Assembly: GCA_963281155.1 (NCBI GenBank)
Contig: CAUJLY010000004.1
Span: forward strand, 5,084,001 to 5,148,000
Length of the DNA stretch: 64,000 bases
Reading direction: 5' to 3'
Source: Rhabditophanes sp. KR3021
Lineage: Eukaryota; Nematoda; Chromadorea; Rhabditida; Alloionematidae
Positions 24,528 through 36,200 of this stretch are shown here, one piece after another. The position numbers and the translations under genes were made by a program. The notes beneath the pieces are model-generated. The model did no database searches, was not told where the DNA came from, and was given only the letters and a program-made list of their open reading frames with translations. Each line of letters begins with the position of its first letter. The first letter of the stretch is position 1.

Positions 24528-25480
24528 ATGGGCTCTTTGTACGATCAAGATACGGCATTTATTTCATCTTCTAAAAACTTTGCCCTTTCTTCTTATGTTG
24601 ATTACAATCACATATCTGGAATCATGAGTACTCCAAAGGCCAACCTGAACAAGTCATTCCTCTCTCCGCCAAGTAGTTCAAAAAACAAAGTCGAGATCGC
24701 TGGCATAGTCTACAAAGAATCAAAAAGTCTTTACAAAGTAAGTAATTAAGGATACGATTGTTACATTTGTATTTATAGAAAGTCGAACTTCCATTGTGGA
24801 ATGAATTGACCAAGACTGATGTAATATCAATCGGAAATATTCACGTCAAAGAGAATGCAAACATCCTAACAAGCTTGTACAAAGTTATGGCAAGAAAAAG
24901 ATGTTGCATCGTCAAGTCCGGCCATCTTTTGATTTATTCATGCAGTAGTGAAAAAAAGGGGCATTTACTTGACTTGAAGAAAATAGTGAAGATTGTATTT
25001 GAAGGATACAACAAGAATTGTGAGTCTAAGAGATTCGTATCTATTAAACTCAAGTGGGCTTTTGGATCAGTAGAATTGGCATTGCATGAAAATGAAATTG
25101 ACACTTGGAAGGAACCTATCTTTAGAATCCACGAGAGGTGCGGAGTTTTTGCTTTTGATAGCAGCTTCAACTTTTCAACTAAAAGAAAGTCTATCTTTGA
25201 AACCACTTTGAATGATGACTTGGAACCTTATTTTAATAGCGCTGATGATTCAGTAGACGACGACATCTTCAATACGAGTTTCCTCGCAGCTCACTCCTCT
25301 GGAGCCGAAACTGACATTCACCAGCCTAAAATGCTCCACACTAACAGCTCAATCATCAGTGAGGATGGACTTCGCTTTGATACCCCACGACCAATGGTTA
25401 CTGAGCAGAAGATCGAAGGTGAAGGAGATGGAGGAACTTTTCCAACCTCAAGAGGCGTCTTACTCGCAAAAAATCCATGA
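24528..25480 (+). CDS. PH-like domain protein, unassigned
   Basis: Exons 24528-24737 and 24779-25480 give 303 residues, phase 0. It starts 297 bases from, and divergent to, the eRF3 start. The N-terminal 70 residues are Ser-rich. Residues about 85-190 look like a pleckstrin-homology fold: a first strand with the basic pair ARKRCCIVKSGHLLIYS, then GHLLDLKKIVKIVFEG, a KRFVSIKLKW strand and a final helix containing the typical Trp (EIDTWKEPIFRI). The C-terminal 100 residues are acidic and Ser-rich, probably disordered. It could bind phosphoinositides or protein partners at membranes. The fold is judged by eye only. Confidence 0.75.
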
Positions 25481-25924
25481 TCGGCGAAGAAGTTTGAACC
25501 AACTATTAACCAAAATTTAACAAAAAGAAATTTAAAATATTCATAAGTAGTTGTAAATTATTATAATCTATTGTTTACTTACTGATTTAAGAACGAGAAC
25601 ATTCTCTTCTTCTTTGATCTCGTCAGCCTTTAGAGCATGTTTTCTCAAATATGCTAGATTTGCTGGTTTATTTTTATAAAAAGTAATTTAAATTCACTTG
25701 TTTTATTTAATGTTGGTAGGAAACTATTTATTGTGGGTTGGAGAACATTTATTTTTACATAAAAATTTTCCTTAATTTGCATTCCACAATTATCACTGAT
25801 GGGCACTACGTGTAAACTAAAATTTGCGTTTAGTTTAACCAAATTATACAGCTGAAAGTAGTATAAAAGAGCTCATTTTCTAACTAATTTCGTTTATCGT
25901 CCTCACGCTTTACACATATTCAAG
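25481..25924. other. Spacer with a minus-strand exon-like stretch
   Basis: At 25585-25657 on the minus strand an open stretch (LAYLRKHALKADEIKEE) ends at a GTAAGT donor-like site at 25584, and an acceptor-like GGTTAATAG lies 70 bases further. I could not build a gene from it. The promoter of the next plus-strand gene is at the right end. Confidence 0.3.
25862..25869 (+). promoter_or_regulatory. TATA box of the Pro/Val-rich protein gene
   Basis: TATAAAAG, then AGCTC, 56 bases before the ATG at 25925. It is a textbook position for a start of transcription near 25892. Confidence 0.6.
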
Positions 25925-26230
25925 ATGGGTAAGTTTTAACCTCTAAGTTCCTTGTTATTAATCTCACGGGTCATGGTTTTAGCAGATAAGTCAGCTTACA
26001 TTCCAGCGGATATCAACCTAACAGGTGCTGGAAAGAACGACAGCTCCAATTTTGACCTGGATGACGTCGACTTTTTCTCTAGGCCAGCAACTGCTCCTGT
26101 CGCTGTTCCACCAAAGTCCGTTGTAACACCAGTTGTTGTTCCTCCACCCCCAAAGTCTCCTCAAGTCAAACTTCCAATTGTCTACAAGAAGGCAACCACT
26201 TACCAAAAGACTTATGCCGGACAGAAGTAA
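25925..26230 (+). CDS. Short Pro/Val-rich cytosolic protein
   Basis: 83 residues from two exons: 25925-25928 (ATG plus one base) and 25983-26230. The first intron is GT-AG and splits the second codon, giving MADKSAY. The middle has an acidic stretch (FDLDDVDFFSRP), then a Pro/Val/Ala-rich run with PPPPKSP, and a Tyr/Lys-rich end (YKKATTYQKTYAGQK). It has no signal peptide, cysteines or membrane segment. A clear TATA box and codon use less AT-biased than its neighbours suggest high expression. PPPP could bind SH3, EVH1 or profilin-type partners. No family is recognised. Confidence 0.75.
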
Positions 26231-26850
26231 CTCTAGAAAACACATGTGTTATGAATGAATCTGTATATCTATTTCAATTGATGTTTATAGATTTCGCTTT
26301 ATTCTAAAATTATGACGATGTCTTTTGTGTCCTTCACCATCAAATAAAATTAGCTTAATATGCAATTATTTGTTTACTAACTTATTGATGATGATGTATT
26401 TTTTGATAAATATAAAAGTGATTTTCATAACCAATTTGTGTGTTTCCCTGTTTTAATGTCTAACAAGAATATGTGATAATTTGTGCATAATTGAAATGCA
26501 CAACTTTTCTATTTATTGAATATGTAAACTGTTTTATGATATACTTTTCGTTCCAATTAATAAATGAATGTAGTTGTTGATATATTGTGTCGAAGCCCTC
26601 AATGATGGCGATAAAAAGACAAGAATCTACGTTTGTAAAGCGATTGGAAAGTAGAATATATCATACGACTACACTCGCTCACAATTGTGAACAGCCTGCC
26701 TACTACCTCCAGCGTCAATGACATATGCAACGTCACACAATTTAACTTTTATAAGGTAGTCTAAATACCACCTCTTATTTTATAAACTTCTTTATTTTGG
26801 TTATTTGGTTGTGAATATTTAGTCTGTTGCCATATTAACTTTATCTAAAC
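26231..26850. other. Spacer
   Basis: Mostly AT-rich 3' and 5' flanks. A less AT-rich island at 26585-26735 has short open stretches in two plus-strand frames but no usable start or splice sites; I call no gene. Confidence 0.4.
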
Positions 26851-27977
26851 ATGTTTGGAAAGACCAATAAAATCAAAAAAATGAGGCCTCCATTCACTTT
26901 AACACCAGGCGACACTCACGAAAATATATTTGAGGTTAATATTACGTTGAAACAAAAAAGCGGTAAAGAATTTTGCGTCAAATCTGTTTACCAAGTATGT
27001 TTAAAAAGAGTGTGTTATTTTTAACAGATGGTTATTAGGATACGATGCCACAAGGATCCGATATGGGAACTTGTATCTGTATTCACGGTTGCCCAGGAAG
27101 TTTGGCAGATTTCAAGTATCTAACACCACTTTTGACTGAAAATGGAATACGAACCATTTCTCTGAATTTCCCTGGCTTTGGTTTATCCTCTTGCAAATTT
27201 AAGAAGCTAGCAAATAACAATGAAGAGAGGGTCCAATTTGTGGATAAAATGATTGAAGTTTTAAAGTTGGAGAAGAATTTGATGTTCATTGGCCATTCTA
27301 GAGGATCTGAATGCGCCTTAAAAATGGGAGCACTACACACGGTTTGTTTAAATATATGTGTTATATTTATTTAAATACCATTTTTAGAAGAAAACAAAAG
27401 CGATTATTTTAATAAACCCTGTGGGAATAAAGATTCACAAAGGAATGAAGCCAACCTTTTTTATTTGGTTAGGATCTTTTTGCTTAAGGTTAGGAGGTTC
27501 GTTGGCAAGATGGTTCATTGGACCGATCATAAGAGTCTTGTACAAAAGTATAGGGATTAAAATAGATTCAAACGAAGTTGCTGCTAATTGCCTAGTAACA
27601 ATAAATAATACAGACTGTGCAGGTCAAGCAAAGTTCGTAGATCAGATAAATGAAACGGACATTTTAGTGTTGAATGCAGTAAGTGGTCGAGATCATCTAA
27701 TCGAATTACCTGTGTCAAAGCATTTTGGAAAGTGCTTCAAAAATAATATAGAATTGGTATGTTATGATTTGTGTTACTTATTTGGTGTTTTTAGAAGTTA
27801 GACAATTCAGCAAATGAAGAAGAAGACATGAGCAACCTTGTCAATCTGAAAACGGAAGAAGGATATCAACGATTCACAACGATATTTCCCGAAGACGGAC
27901 ATTATCTACAGAAATATAAGGCAAAGTTTATATCAAATTTCATTTATTCTGTGCTGAATTCCGACAAAAAGCAATGA
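26851..27977 (+). CDS. Alpha/beta hydrolase, DUF1057-like (paralogue 2)
   Basis: Exons 26851-26994, 27039-27341, 27388-27756 and 27795-27977 give 332 residues. The catalytic features are CIHGCPGS (oxyanion region), GHSRGSE (nucleophile Ser in GxSxG), GRDHLIE as a candidate acid and DGHYLQ with the terminal His. It is a paralogue of the gene at 2135-3203: the two share the DT(M/L)P start of the core and a phase-0 intron just before it, but later introns differ. The N-terminal 48 residues form an accessory strand pair before the hydrolase core. The substrate is unknown and a cytosolic location is likely. Confidence 0.88.
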
Positions 27978-28374
27978 ACATGATTCGAGAATACGGGTTT
28001 TTATGATTTTGTAAAGTAATCTATCAACAAGAAATCAACATAACAAAGGTCAACACAACAAAGTGAAAGATTCAACCTTGATTTAAATGGTTACAACTTA
28101 TACTATAATAATCATTTTAATTAGCTTTGTTAACTGACATTCTATAAATGTGTTTTGTCTTCCTTTTGTTGTGGTAAAGCAACCACACAAGGTAATGTAG
28201 TGTGTTGTCACAAAAAGAGTATGTATATTTTCAAAATATTAAGCAGTGTGTTGTATCGGAAAATTGTAGCTATTTTAAATAAAGCATAATTTGAAAGAAG
28301 TGTGTAGTATCGTTTATTGATATGAAGCATAACCAGAAATACTAAATTGAATATATACAAAAATATATTACAAA
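27978..28374. other. Convergent 3' flanks
   Basis: Tail-to-tail region between the hydrolase and the DDR gene. Only AT-rich 3' UTR-like sequence is seen. Confidence 0.5.
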
Positions 28375-31300
28375 TTAACAAGGCCTAGCTTGTTTAAAAG
28401 TTAGATTTTGCAAAAAAATATGTATTTTCGAGAAAGATGGTCGATTTTGTTCCTCTCTTTGCCAGCATTTTTGTAACAATTCGTACAATGAACTATCACA
28501 ATTTCTCGGCCTGGGCAAGTATGAAGACATTCTACCGGTGTGATAAATTGATTCGAAATTTTTAATTAATTCCTCATCTGTCAATTTGCCAAAAGGCTTT
28601 TCGTATCCACCCATTAGAGTAGCCCACAAAACAACCCCGAAGTTCCACACCGAGCTTTTAATTGAATAACGACCTAGCAAAGCGCTTTCCCATGACATCC
28701 ATCTTAACAGTTTATTGGATCCGTCTTTGAAAGTGCAATTATCAGTGGAGTATAAACTTCTTGCCATTCCAAGATTACCGATTTTTACAATAAAATCATC
28801 TGACACGTAACAATTGGTCAATGATAAATCAGAATGCACAAAATTTTGAGATTCCAAATAACTCATGCCTGCAGCTATTTGTACAGAAATAGAAATCAAA
28901 AATTCTGGTGTTAACTTTGAATATGGTTGGGACTGAAGATACTTACGAAGATCACCATTCTTCATATATTCAATTATACAACATAAAGAATTGGATTCCC
29001 CACAAATCCCGATGACTTCAAGTATGTTCTGATGTTTTAATGTACTCATCGCCACAAGTTCTTTCTTAAAGCATTCAATTTCATTTTGTGCTGCATTACT
29101 GTGCAATTTCTTAACTGCTACTAAGCGATGCTCCAATTTACAGAGGGATATTGGACCGAATTTGCCATCACTGATCATTTCGATGTATATGAGAGCAGCA
29201 GGATTAATTTGAACAATATGTTCTAAATTTTTTAATTGCTCATCTATTATTTTTGTAAACTTTTGCACTGTTGGAGGTGAGGAAATAGTTGAAGAGGTTT
29301 GTGACAAGTTACTTGTTAAGGTTCCTGACCCTTTGTAATGGGTAGATGAGTAGTACTGGCCATTTGTTAATAAGGGCTGTTCAGCGCAAATTGAGTAATC
29401 TGGCTCAGCATAATCACTTCCGCTGTCCAAGTTGTTTGCGGCACTTTTTGGTAGTGAATAGGTTCGTTTAATAGATTCGTCATTGTTCATAATCATTTGA
29501 ACTCCTTGCTTTTTAAATAGTGGTAATAAGCTTTTTTGAGATGTCGGCTTTTTGCAAAAAACGAGCATGTAGATGGCTGCCAAGCAAATGAACAAAGCTA
29601 ATAATACAAAAGCAATTATTACAATAAAGAAAAATTTAGAAGCGTCATCTTGTGATTCTTTAATTTCGAAGTATGTTAGAGCATTTGAAGTGTCTATGTT
29701 AATTATGTCTTTGTTATCATCCTTATTAAATTTGTCTTCGGCGTCTTCGTCAATAGCATCAAACATTATCAAGTTTGATTCAAATTTTACCTCTGATATT
29801 AGTAATAACTCAGCTTCCTTTGCAAAGTGTAATTCGATTTTGGCTATTTTAGCAAGTCTATTGGGAATTGGAATACGAACCCATCTAGACGTAAAGAAGA
29901 CCAAATCTGGTTCGTAAAAGAAATCAACTTTTCTTGTTGAGTAATTCTTTTCACTCCCGGTCGAGCTAAATTTAATAACTGCTTTTTTGAAAATGTATGC
30001 CTTTTGCTTGTAGAAGTTATTAACATACAATGAAATCGCAGATATATTCTTAATTTCAGAGAAATAAAACGTCATATCGACTTTTCCTTTGACAGCATTT
30101 TTTTTCCAGCCGATCCAATGTTGGGGTTTACTATCGAAATCGTCTTCTCCAATTTTGCCATCAAATAGTTTGCCAAAACCTGGATACTTGATGGTCTCAT
30201 TTGTATTTCCGTCAAAATTGAAGTCTTTTAAATTTAATCCATCAATAGTATCACTACCGGTCATGGTATATCCTTCTATGATATCACGATATTTACATCC
30301 GTACAATTCAAATCTTAAACATATTGGGTTTTTCTTTGGAGATACCGGAAATAGGCGAACTCTTGTAGCTATAATAGCACCACCAAGTTGAACTAGAACG
30401 GCCGTTCTTGTGTCTGTGTTTGCTTTTATTAACTGAAACATGATATTTGTATAAAAAGTCAACCGAAACATATTTCATTTTTAGGATGTTTGTTTTGATG
30501 TTACGGTCAATGTATGTTATAGATTAAAAGAAATTTGAGAAACTTCATTCCTGTCATCTATTTAATGATTCCCTAAAAAGTTACTCACTTAATTCCTTTT
30601 GCTTGGGCTTAGCGTATGTTGATTAGATTTTATTACGCAACTCGTTAAACATCTTCAACAAGCCAACCATACTTTTCCCATATCAATAATGTACTAAACA
30701 GAGTTCGCAATCAGCTGTCTCTGTGGTGTTACTCAAAGGATTATTGTAAGATAGTTGATTGGCATTTTTAATATGTACAAAATTTATTATAATTCTAATA
30801 GAATAGTCATCATCGTGTGCTTTCTTCTTAAAGATTTAATTATTTACACTTTCTAAGTGTTTTCAATTGCCTCTTTTACAATTAAAAGAGAAGGTCTTTA
30901 TATTTTGTCTAAAATGTCATTTAAATCAACACATTTTATCATTTTTATCTTTTCGAAATAATGCAATTATTATTGAATTTAATGAAGTCATATAAACATA
31001 AATTAAAATAAAGGATAGTCAATGACTCGGAATATTCATTATGTCCATATGGTATTTTGTAGACAAAGGATGTTATGTTGAAGTATGTAAAATGAATCAA
31101 AATCTTTTAAGCATATGATAGATGGCCTTGATAAAGACCTTTTTATTTACTTGTTAAGAGTTTAAAAATGATCAAACATATGTTTGATCAACTTCGACCT
31201 CAGATACTATCAATTTTAAAACTTGGTGACAGAAAGTGTCATAATATAATATATGCATGCGCATATGTTTCTTGTCTCTAACATACCTCATTCCCAGAAG

Positions 31301-33298
31301 CATCAATGTATTTCGCATAGGGTCCCATTCCTTCTCTTTTATATTCGATTCTATACATAGAACTGAATTCTTGCCCCTCGCCCATCCCGAATCTCCCTTG
31401 TGTTTCAATTGCCGTAATTAAAGTGTTGCTTTCAAAGACCACTTCGATCCATTCACTAAAATTGGCATTAATTTGTGCTGATGGACACCAAGCTCCCGAA
31501 CCACTCTCTGTTCTTATCCTAAATATTGGAATAATTAATTCACATTATACATACTTTCATAACAAACTAATTAATAGTTCAACTACATAATTTAGCAACA
31601 ATTAATATGTTAACAAGAAGACAAAGAAAACAAATTAGAAACATTAGCAAGGCTCGTGGCATTAATTAGCACCACTGATGAGATGCTAGCGACTGGTTAG
31701 TTTTATAGGTTATTATGCTGATAAAGAATATACCTCGAGTGTTGCGGGCCTGTGCTTTGTTCGTCGTAACTCGATGATACTTTTAATTGTTCGTCTCTGA
31801 TTTTGCCATTTTCCATTCCAAGCCCACGATTACATTCTCCTATAAAAAAGCAATGAATAATTGTTCAATTAAAGCCGAACATTTTTAAGAGTCATAAATG
31901 GAAAAGATGTTTCTTTGATCTAAAGACCAAGTCCTTTTGGTAACTTTTATGTCCTTCACACTTAATAACTTTGTATGCCTTTATGTGTATAACATGCATA
32001 TGTTATATTTGAGTTTGATTAGAGTACATGATTTGAGTTTGATTCGAGTAATGAGGTGATTAGTATACACTCATTAATTGCGACCTAATGAATGGAAATA
32101 CTACTATCGAGACAGTCAATGAAGGTTAACCGCAATATCTAATGACTCAGTTCATACCCTAAAATTAACTGCTACTTCTACCATTTTAATCTCATAATCA
32201 ACCAGTACAAATAATTAAACAATACCAAAAGCCGCTTGCGCTCTCTGTCTTCAAATTATGGGATCAAAAAGAGTGTATCAAATATCAGGCTCTTTTAAAA
32301 GATTCTATCTTGCTCGAACTAGATTTATCTTAATCGGATTAAGATGATAGCCTTCACATCTTAAAGCCCTTATTTTTTACGACGTCATCTTAATATATTG
32401 TAATAATAACTTTGGAAACTTTTTGGTTCAAATGGATTTGGTCAACTAACTATTTTTTAATTTAAAGGGTCATAATGAATATGATGAGGGCATTTAATTG
32501 GACATATTAAACGAGTTCAAAAATGATAAACTGCCAAGGTTACTAAATTACAATTGACTTCATATTTCAACTTTATTGGTTTATCCTTCATAAACACACG
32601 CGACCATTAAACCAAGAGATGAGGATGTTAAAATTTCTAATATTTATAGCCTCCCTTTCATGCGGGCCGATTTATTTTATCAAAAATTCGTGTAACTTCC
32701 AAAACGGTTGCGCCAACTTATAACGATTTTAATTTGGCGGTCAAAACTTTGAAATCGCATCTATTTTATACTCATATATACTATTATATTTTTGTTTTAT
32801 ATTATTATATTATGAAGCATCAGTAGGTAAATAATAGGTATCTACAAATAAACCCGTGCCAATGTTTATGTTTGCAAAAAAGGATGTGCCGACAGGTTGC
32901 TTAGACTTTATAATTTGACTCAACGACTTTGCAATAAATATTAAGGTAGTAAGTAAATACAAGTTTCGAGGGCTGAACGGTATTTACTATTAGAACTTTT
33001 AATAGTACTAGTAGTTGTGATGGGAACGGATCAACAAAAAACATTATGACTCTGTTTGTTTTCAATTATACAAAACTAAAATGTGTGATTTTCTCAGTCC
33101 TAATTATAGAAAAGTAATTGCGAAAAAAGTAAAGTTATCATTGTACTGATACTAAATTTGAATAGGCAAATGAAGCGTGAGCCACGATTTTAATATTTAT
33201 GTGGGAAACTTACGTAAATCAAGAGCAATTACTGTTGGTGATAGTGATATGATTAGTAATATATAAGTGTTGAACTTATTATAATCGTGAATAAACAT
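28375..33298 (-). CDS. Discoidin-domain receptor, predicted pseudokinase
   Basis: Single-pass collagen-receptor-type protein of 798 residues. Exons 33298-33214, 31839-31734, 31518-31287 and 30432-28375 join with correct phases. Order: signal peptide (TYILLIISLSPTVIA), discoidin domain starting ECNRGLGMENGKI with HSR, SGAWCP and ELYGC, a DDR-type second beta domain (LFDGKIGEDDF), TM helix at about residues 382-408, a juxtamembrane region with Tyr motifs, and a kinase domain. The kinase keeps the beta-3 Lys (VAVKKL) and the catalytic Asp (HSDLSLTN, Asp648). DFG is NLG (666-668), and the structural Asp of DVWSFG is Ser (SVWNFG), so Mg-ATP catalysis is unlikely. Introns 1 (1.37 kb) and 3 (about 850 nt) are unusually long. 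Confidence 0.93.
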
Positions 33299-36200
33299 CT
33301 TCAATATTGAACTGAACTTTGATTAAAAATTTGGTTTGAAAGAGTAAAGGAAGATATTTTGGAATAAACGAAGATAGTTGAGAATAAATAGTTTTAGGCA
33401 CTGATGTTCATTAAAATTTGGTCCCTGCAATAAATTAAGAATGTAATAAATAATAGAAACAATGATGAATTAATTAATTAAATATTTATATATTTTGATA
33501 GCAATAATTGCGAGACGTTCGAAAACATAATAAGTTTTGAATACAATGTTGTTGAGTGAGTTTAAAGAGAACGCAAGGTCTAAAAAAGATTTTGGCCAGG
33601 CTTGTTGGGGTTCCGCCCTAAAATTATTAGTACAAGAATGGCGCTAACCACAACATATAATATTAAATTGTAATATGAATGATATCATTTTGACAGTCAA
33701 CAGCACATCATTTTGCAAAAAGTGTTAAAACTTCCATCAACAGCAAAATAAAATGTGGCCTAAAAATGTAAGATTAATTGTTACACTTTTTGAATGAGTG
33801 ACAAGAAATCTAAATTTATGTGTCTTTATTTATTTGGCTCATGTTTCACTTATCCCATTTTTTACGACAAAGAAAACTTTTAGATCATATTTATTTTGTT
33901 AAATTTATTCGCTTTAAACAAAGAAATTACCGGAGAAGAGTTACATATTTAATATTGTCTTAAAAAATAGGCAAAAAGTTCTAAATTAATTACTGTAGAT
34001 GGCGTTCAAAAGTTTCTTTATTATTGCCAATTAATTATCGTAAGAGCGATGTAAAGAAAAGACGTGTGAGTAATAGCGAATGATGTGTAAAAGAATTTTT
34101 ACATATATTTCTTTATGACATTTAAATGTCCTTGGCATAAACAAATGTGCAAAAAACATCGCTCCAATCGGACAATCTTTTTGATCTGCATGTTGTTATC
34201 AAAAATAAGAATCAAATTAAGAAAACTCATGTTCTTTCGAGCGAGTGTCAAAGAACTTTATATAGTGTTAATGCAATATAAAGTGCATTTATGCTAATGA
34301 CAAATCTAATAGAATGGTACAAGACAAATTATCTCTTATTAAAATAACAATACCGAATATAAGAAATAAGTAATGAATAAATATGTTAACAATCAAAAAC
34401 AACAATAGGTGATTGTATGTGGCGGAAATTAAGTAAGGAAAATAAATAGCAATATATAGTAACATTGAAACAGTAATAACAAGCATACTATAACTAGCTT
34501 TGATCAACTTTGTCAACTATCAAAAGTTTTGTTTAACTGATACAGATGATCTGTCAGTAACTGTTTGGTCAGCTAAACAATAAACAAGGTGTCGACGAGT
34601 TTGAGTTAAGACACATTCAACTACTTATTATTTGGTAAAAATTAAGAAACAGTAAATAAATGTAAATGCTTAAGAGAATTAAACAACTGTCAAATAGTTT
34701 GTTTTTTAGTAATGGTCAAGAATATAGTTTTCCTCAAGATGGCAAACTTTTTGATTGTGTTAATAACAAAGAAACCAAGATTAAGGCGATTATCCAAACG
34801 TAAGAAGGTTCAACAAAGACTCTAGATTTTAGAAGTCCCTTGGATTGCGCTTGTCATCAACAAAAAATCAGCTGTCGTTTTTAAGGTCTGTTTTTGTGGT
34901 AACAATAATTGGTACTATAATTGGAACAATAAAAAGAGAGATGTTATTATAAATGGTTGTAATATAATTGTAGGATAAGAAACGCTTCTCATTTAAGATT
35001 TAACTCATCCTTTGTAAAGTATTCACCAGTTTAACAGAAGGGTGTGAAGAGCTATCAAATTGATAGTTACAATTCGAGTAAAGTGTGAGGTACCAACCAA
35101 AACATAGAATCATACAACGTTTTTAGATGCAGGTGTTTATATAGTTGCACATCTTTAAAGTTCAGAACAATATAGAAACAACCTTATCAAATCCATCATT
35201 TCTTATAAAAAGATTTTAGGTGAAGTGTTACATTAGTATAGCATCATAAAGCGTACATTATTTTGTCAAATGGGCCAAATAATGATGTTCTAGTCATCAA
35301 GGGCAGATATTTATTCAGAAATGAATTTTATTAGGCCTTTGAAAAGTGGTTACTGGTCTATATCTCAAGAAGTATATTAATACGATAGTAACTTTTGAAG
35401 CAATTTAGATAAGAGTAGCTTTAAGCAATTTCTATAAATGCCAAGAGAGAAAGTGAAACTTGGTTAAATTGAAGAGAATTAATTTAGTGCGCGAGTATTG
35501 GGATTACTGACAAAGTGGTTTTCATCTGTCAACATCTGCATAAGTAATGACGAACTTAAAGACCTTTATACTTAAATGAACTTGCCATGGAACATATTAA
35601 AAAAGTTGTCAACTTATCCTCAGTCCGCATACATTGGACCCTATGTTACTCGCAAGTAAATTATTTTGGTCATGTAATAAATAAGCTTATCCAATTGATA
35701 ATTTTATGAATACTGATACGATTGAAGATAAAAATGTTTAGAAAAGGAAATTAGTCTAAATAATACAAAATAATCTTTATTTCCTTTCTTTTCATAGTCG
35801 GAAAGAGAAAGAAGAATAGATAAAATTAAGAAACATTAATGTTTGAATGCAAAAAAAATATCTAAGCTAATATACCGCCTAATTTTTTTACTATCAGGTG
35901 CATTAAATAAATTACCATTTAGAAAGGATTTTTAACAATGTAACAATATGCAATCACCAAATTGACGATTTCCTTCCATTATTTCAAACATCTTTTACCA
36001 CCCAAATGTAAATCAGATTAAAAAAGCTTGATTGAAGTACCGAGTATTGCTTACTAAGCATATTATTAAAGAAGAATTTATCGGAAATTAAAAACCACCT
36101 ACTAAATACATATATTCACGTAATAAATTTTTAATGGTTACATTTAGTTAATAGCAATAAGCTTAAAAGCATTCTAGTTTATACTAATTTTTTTCACCTA

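Noticed and set aside
31672..31705. CTGATGAG followed by a short stem, resembling a hammerhead ribozyme core
   Set aside because: The required GAAA box and the third stem are absent, so the core is incomplete.
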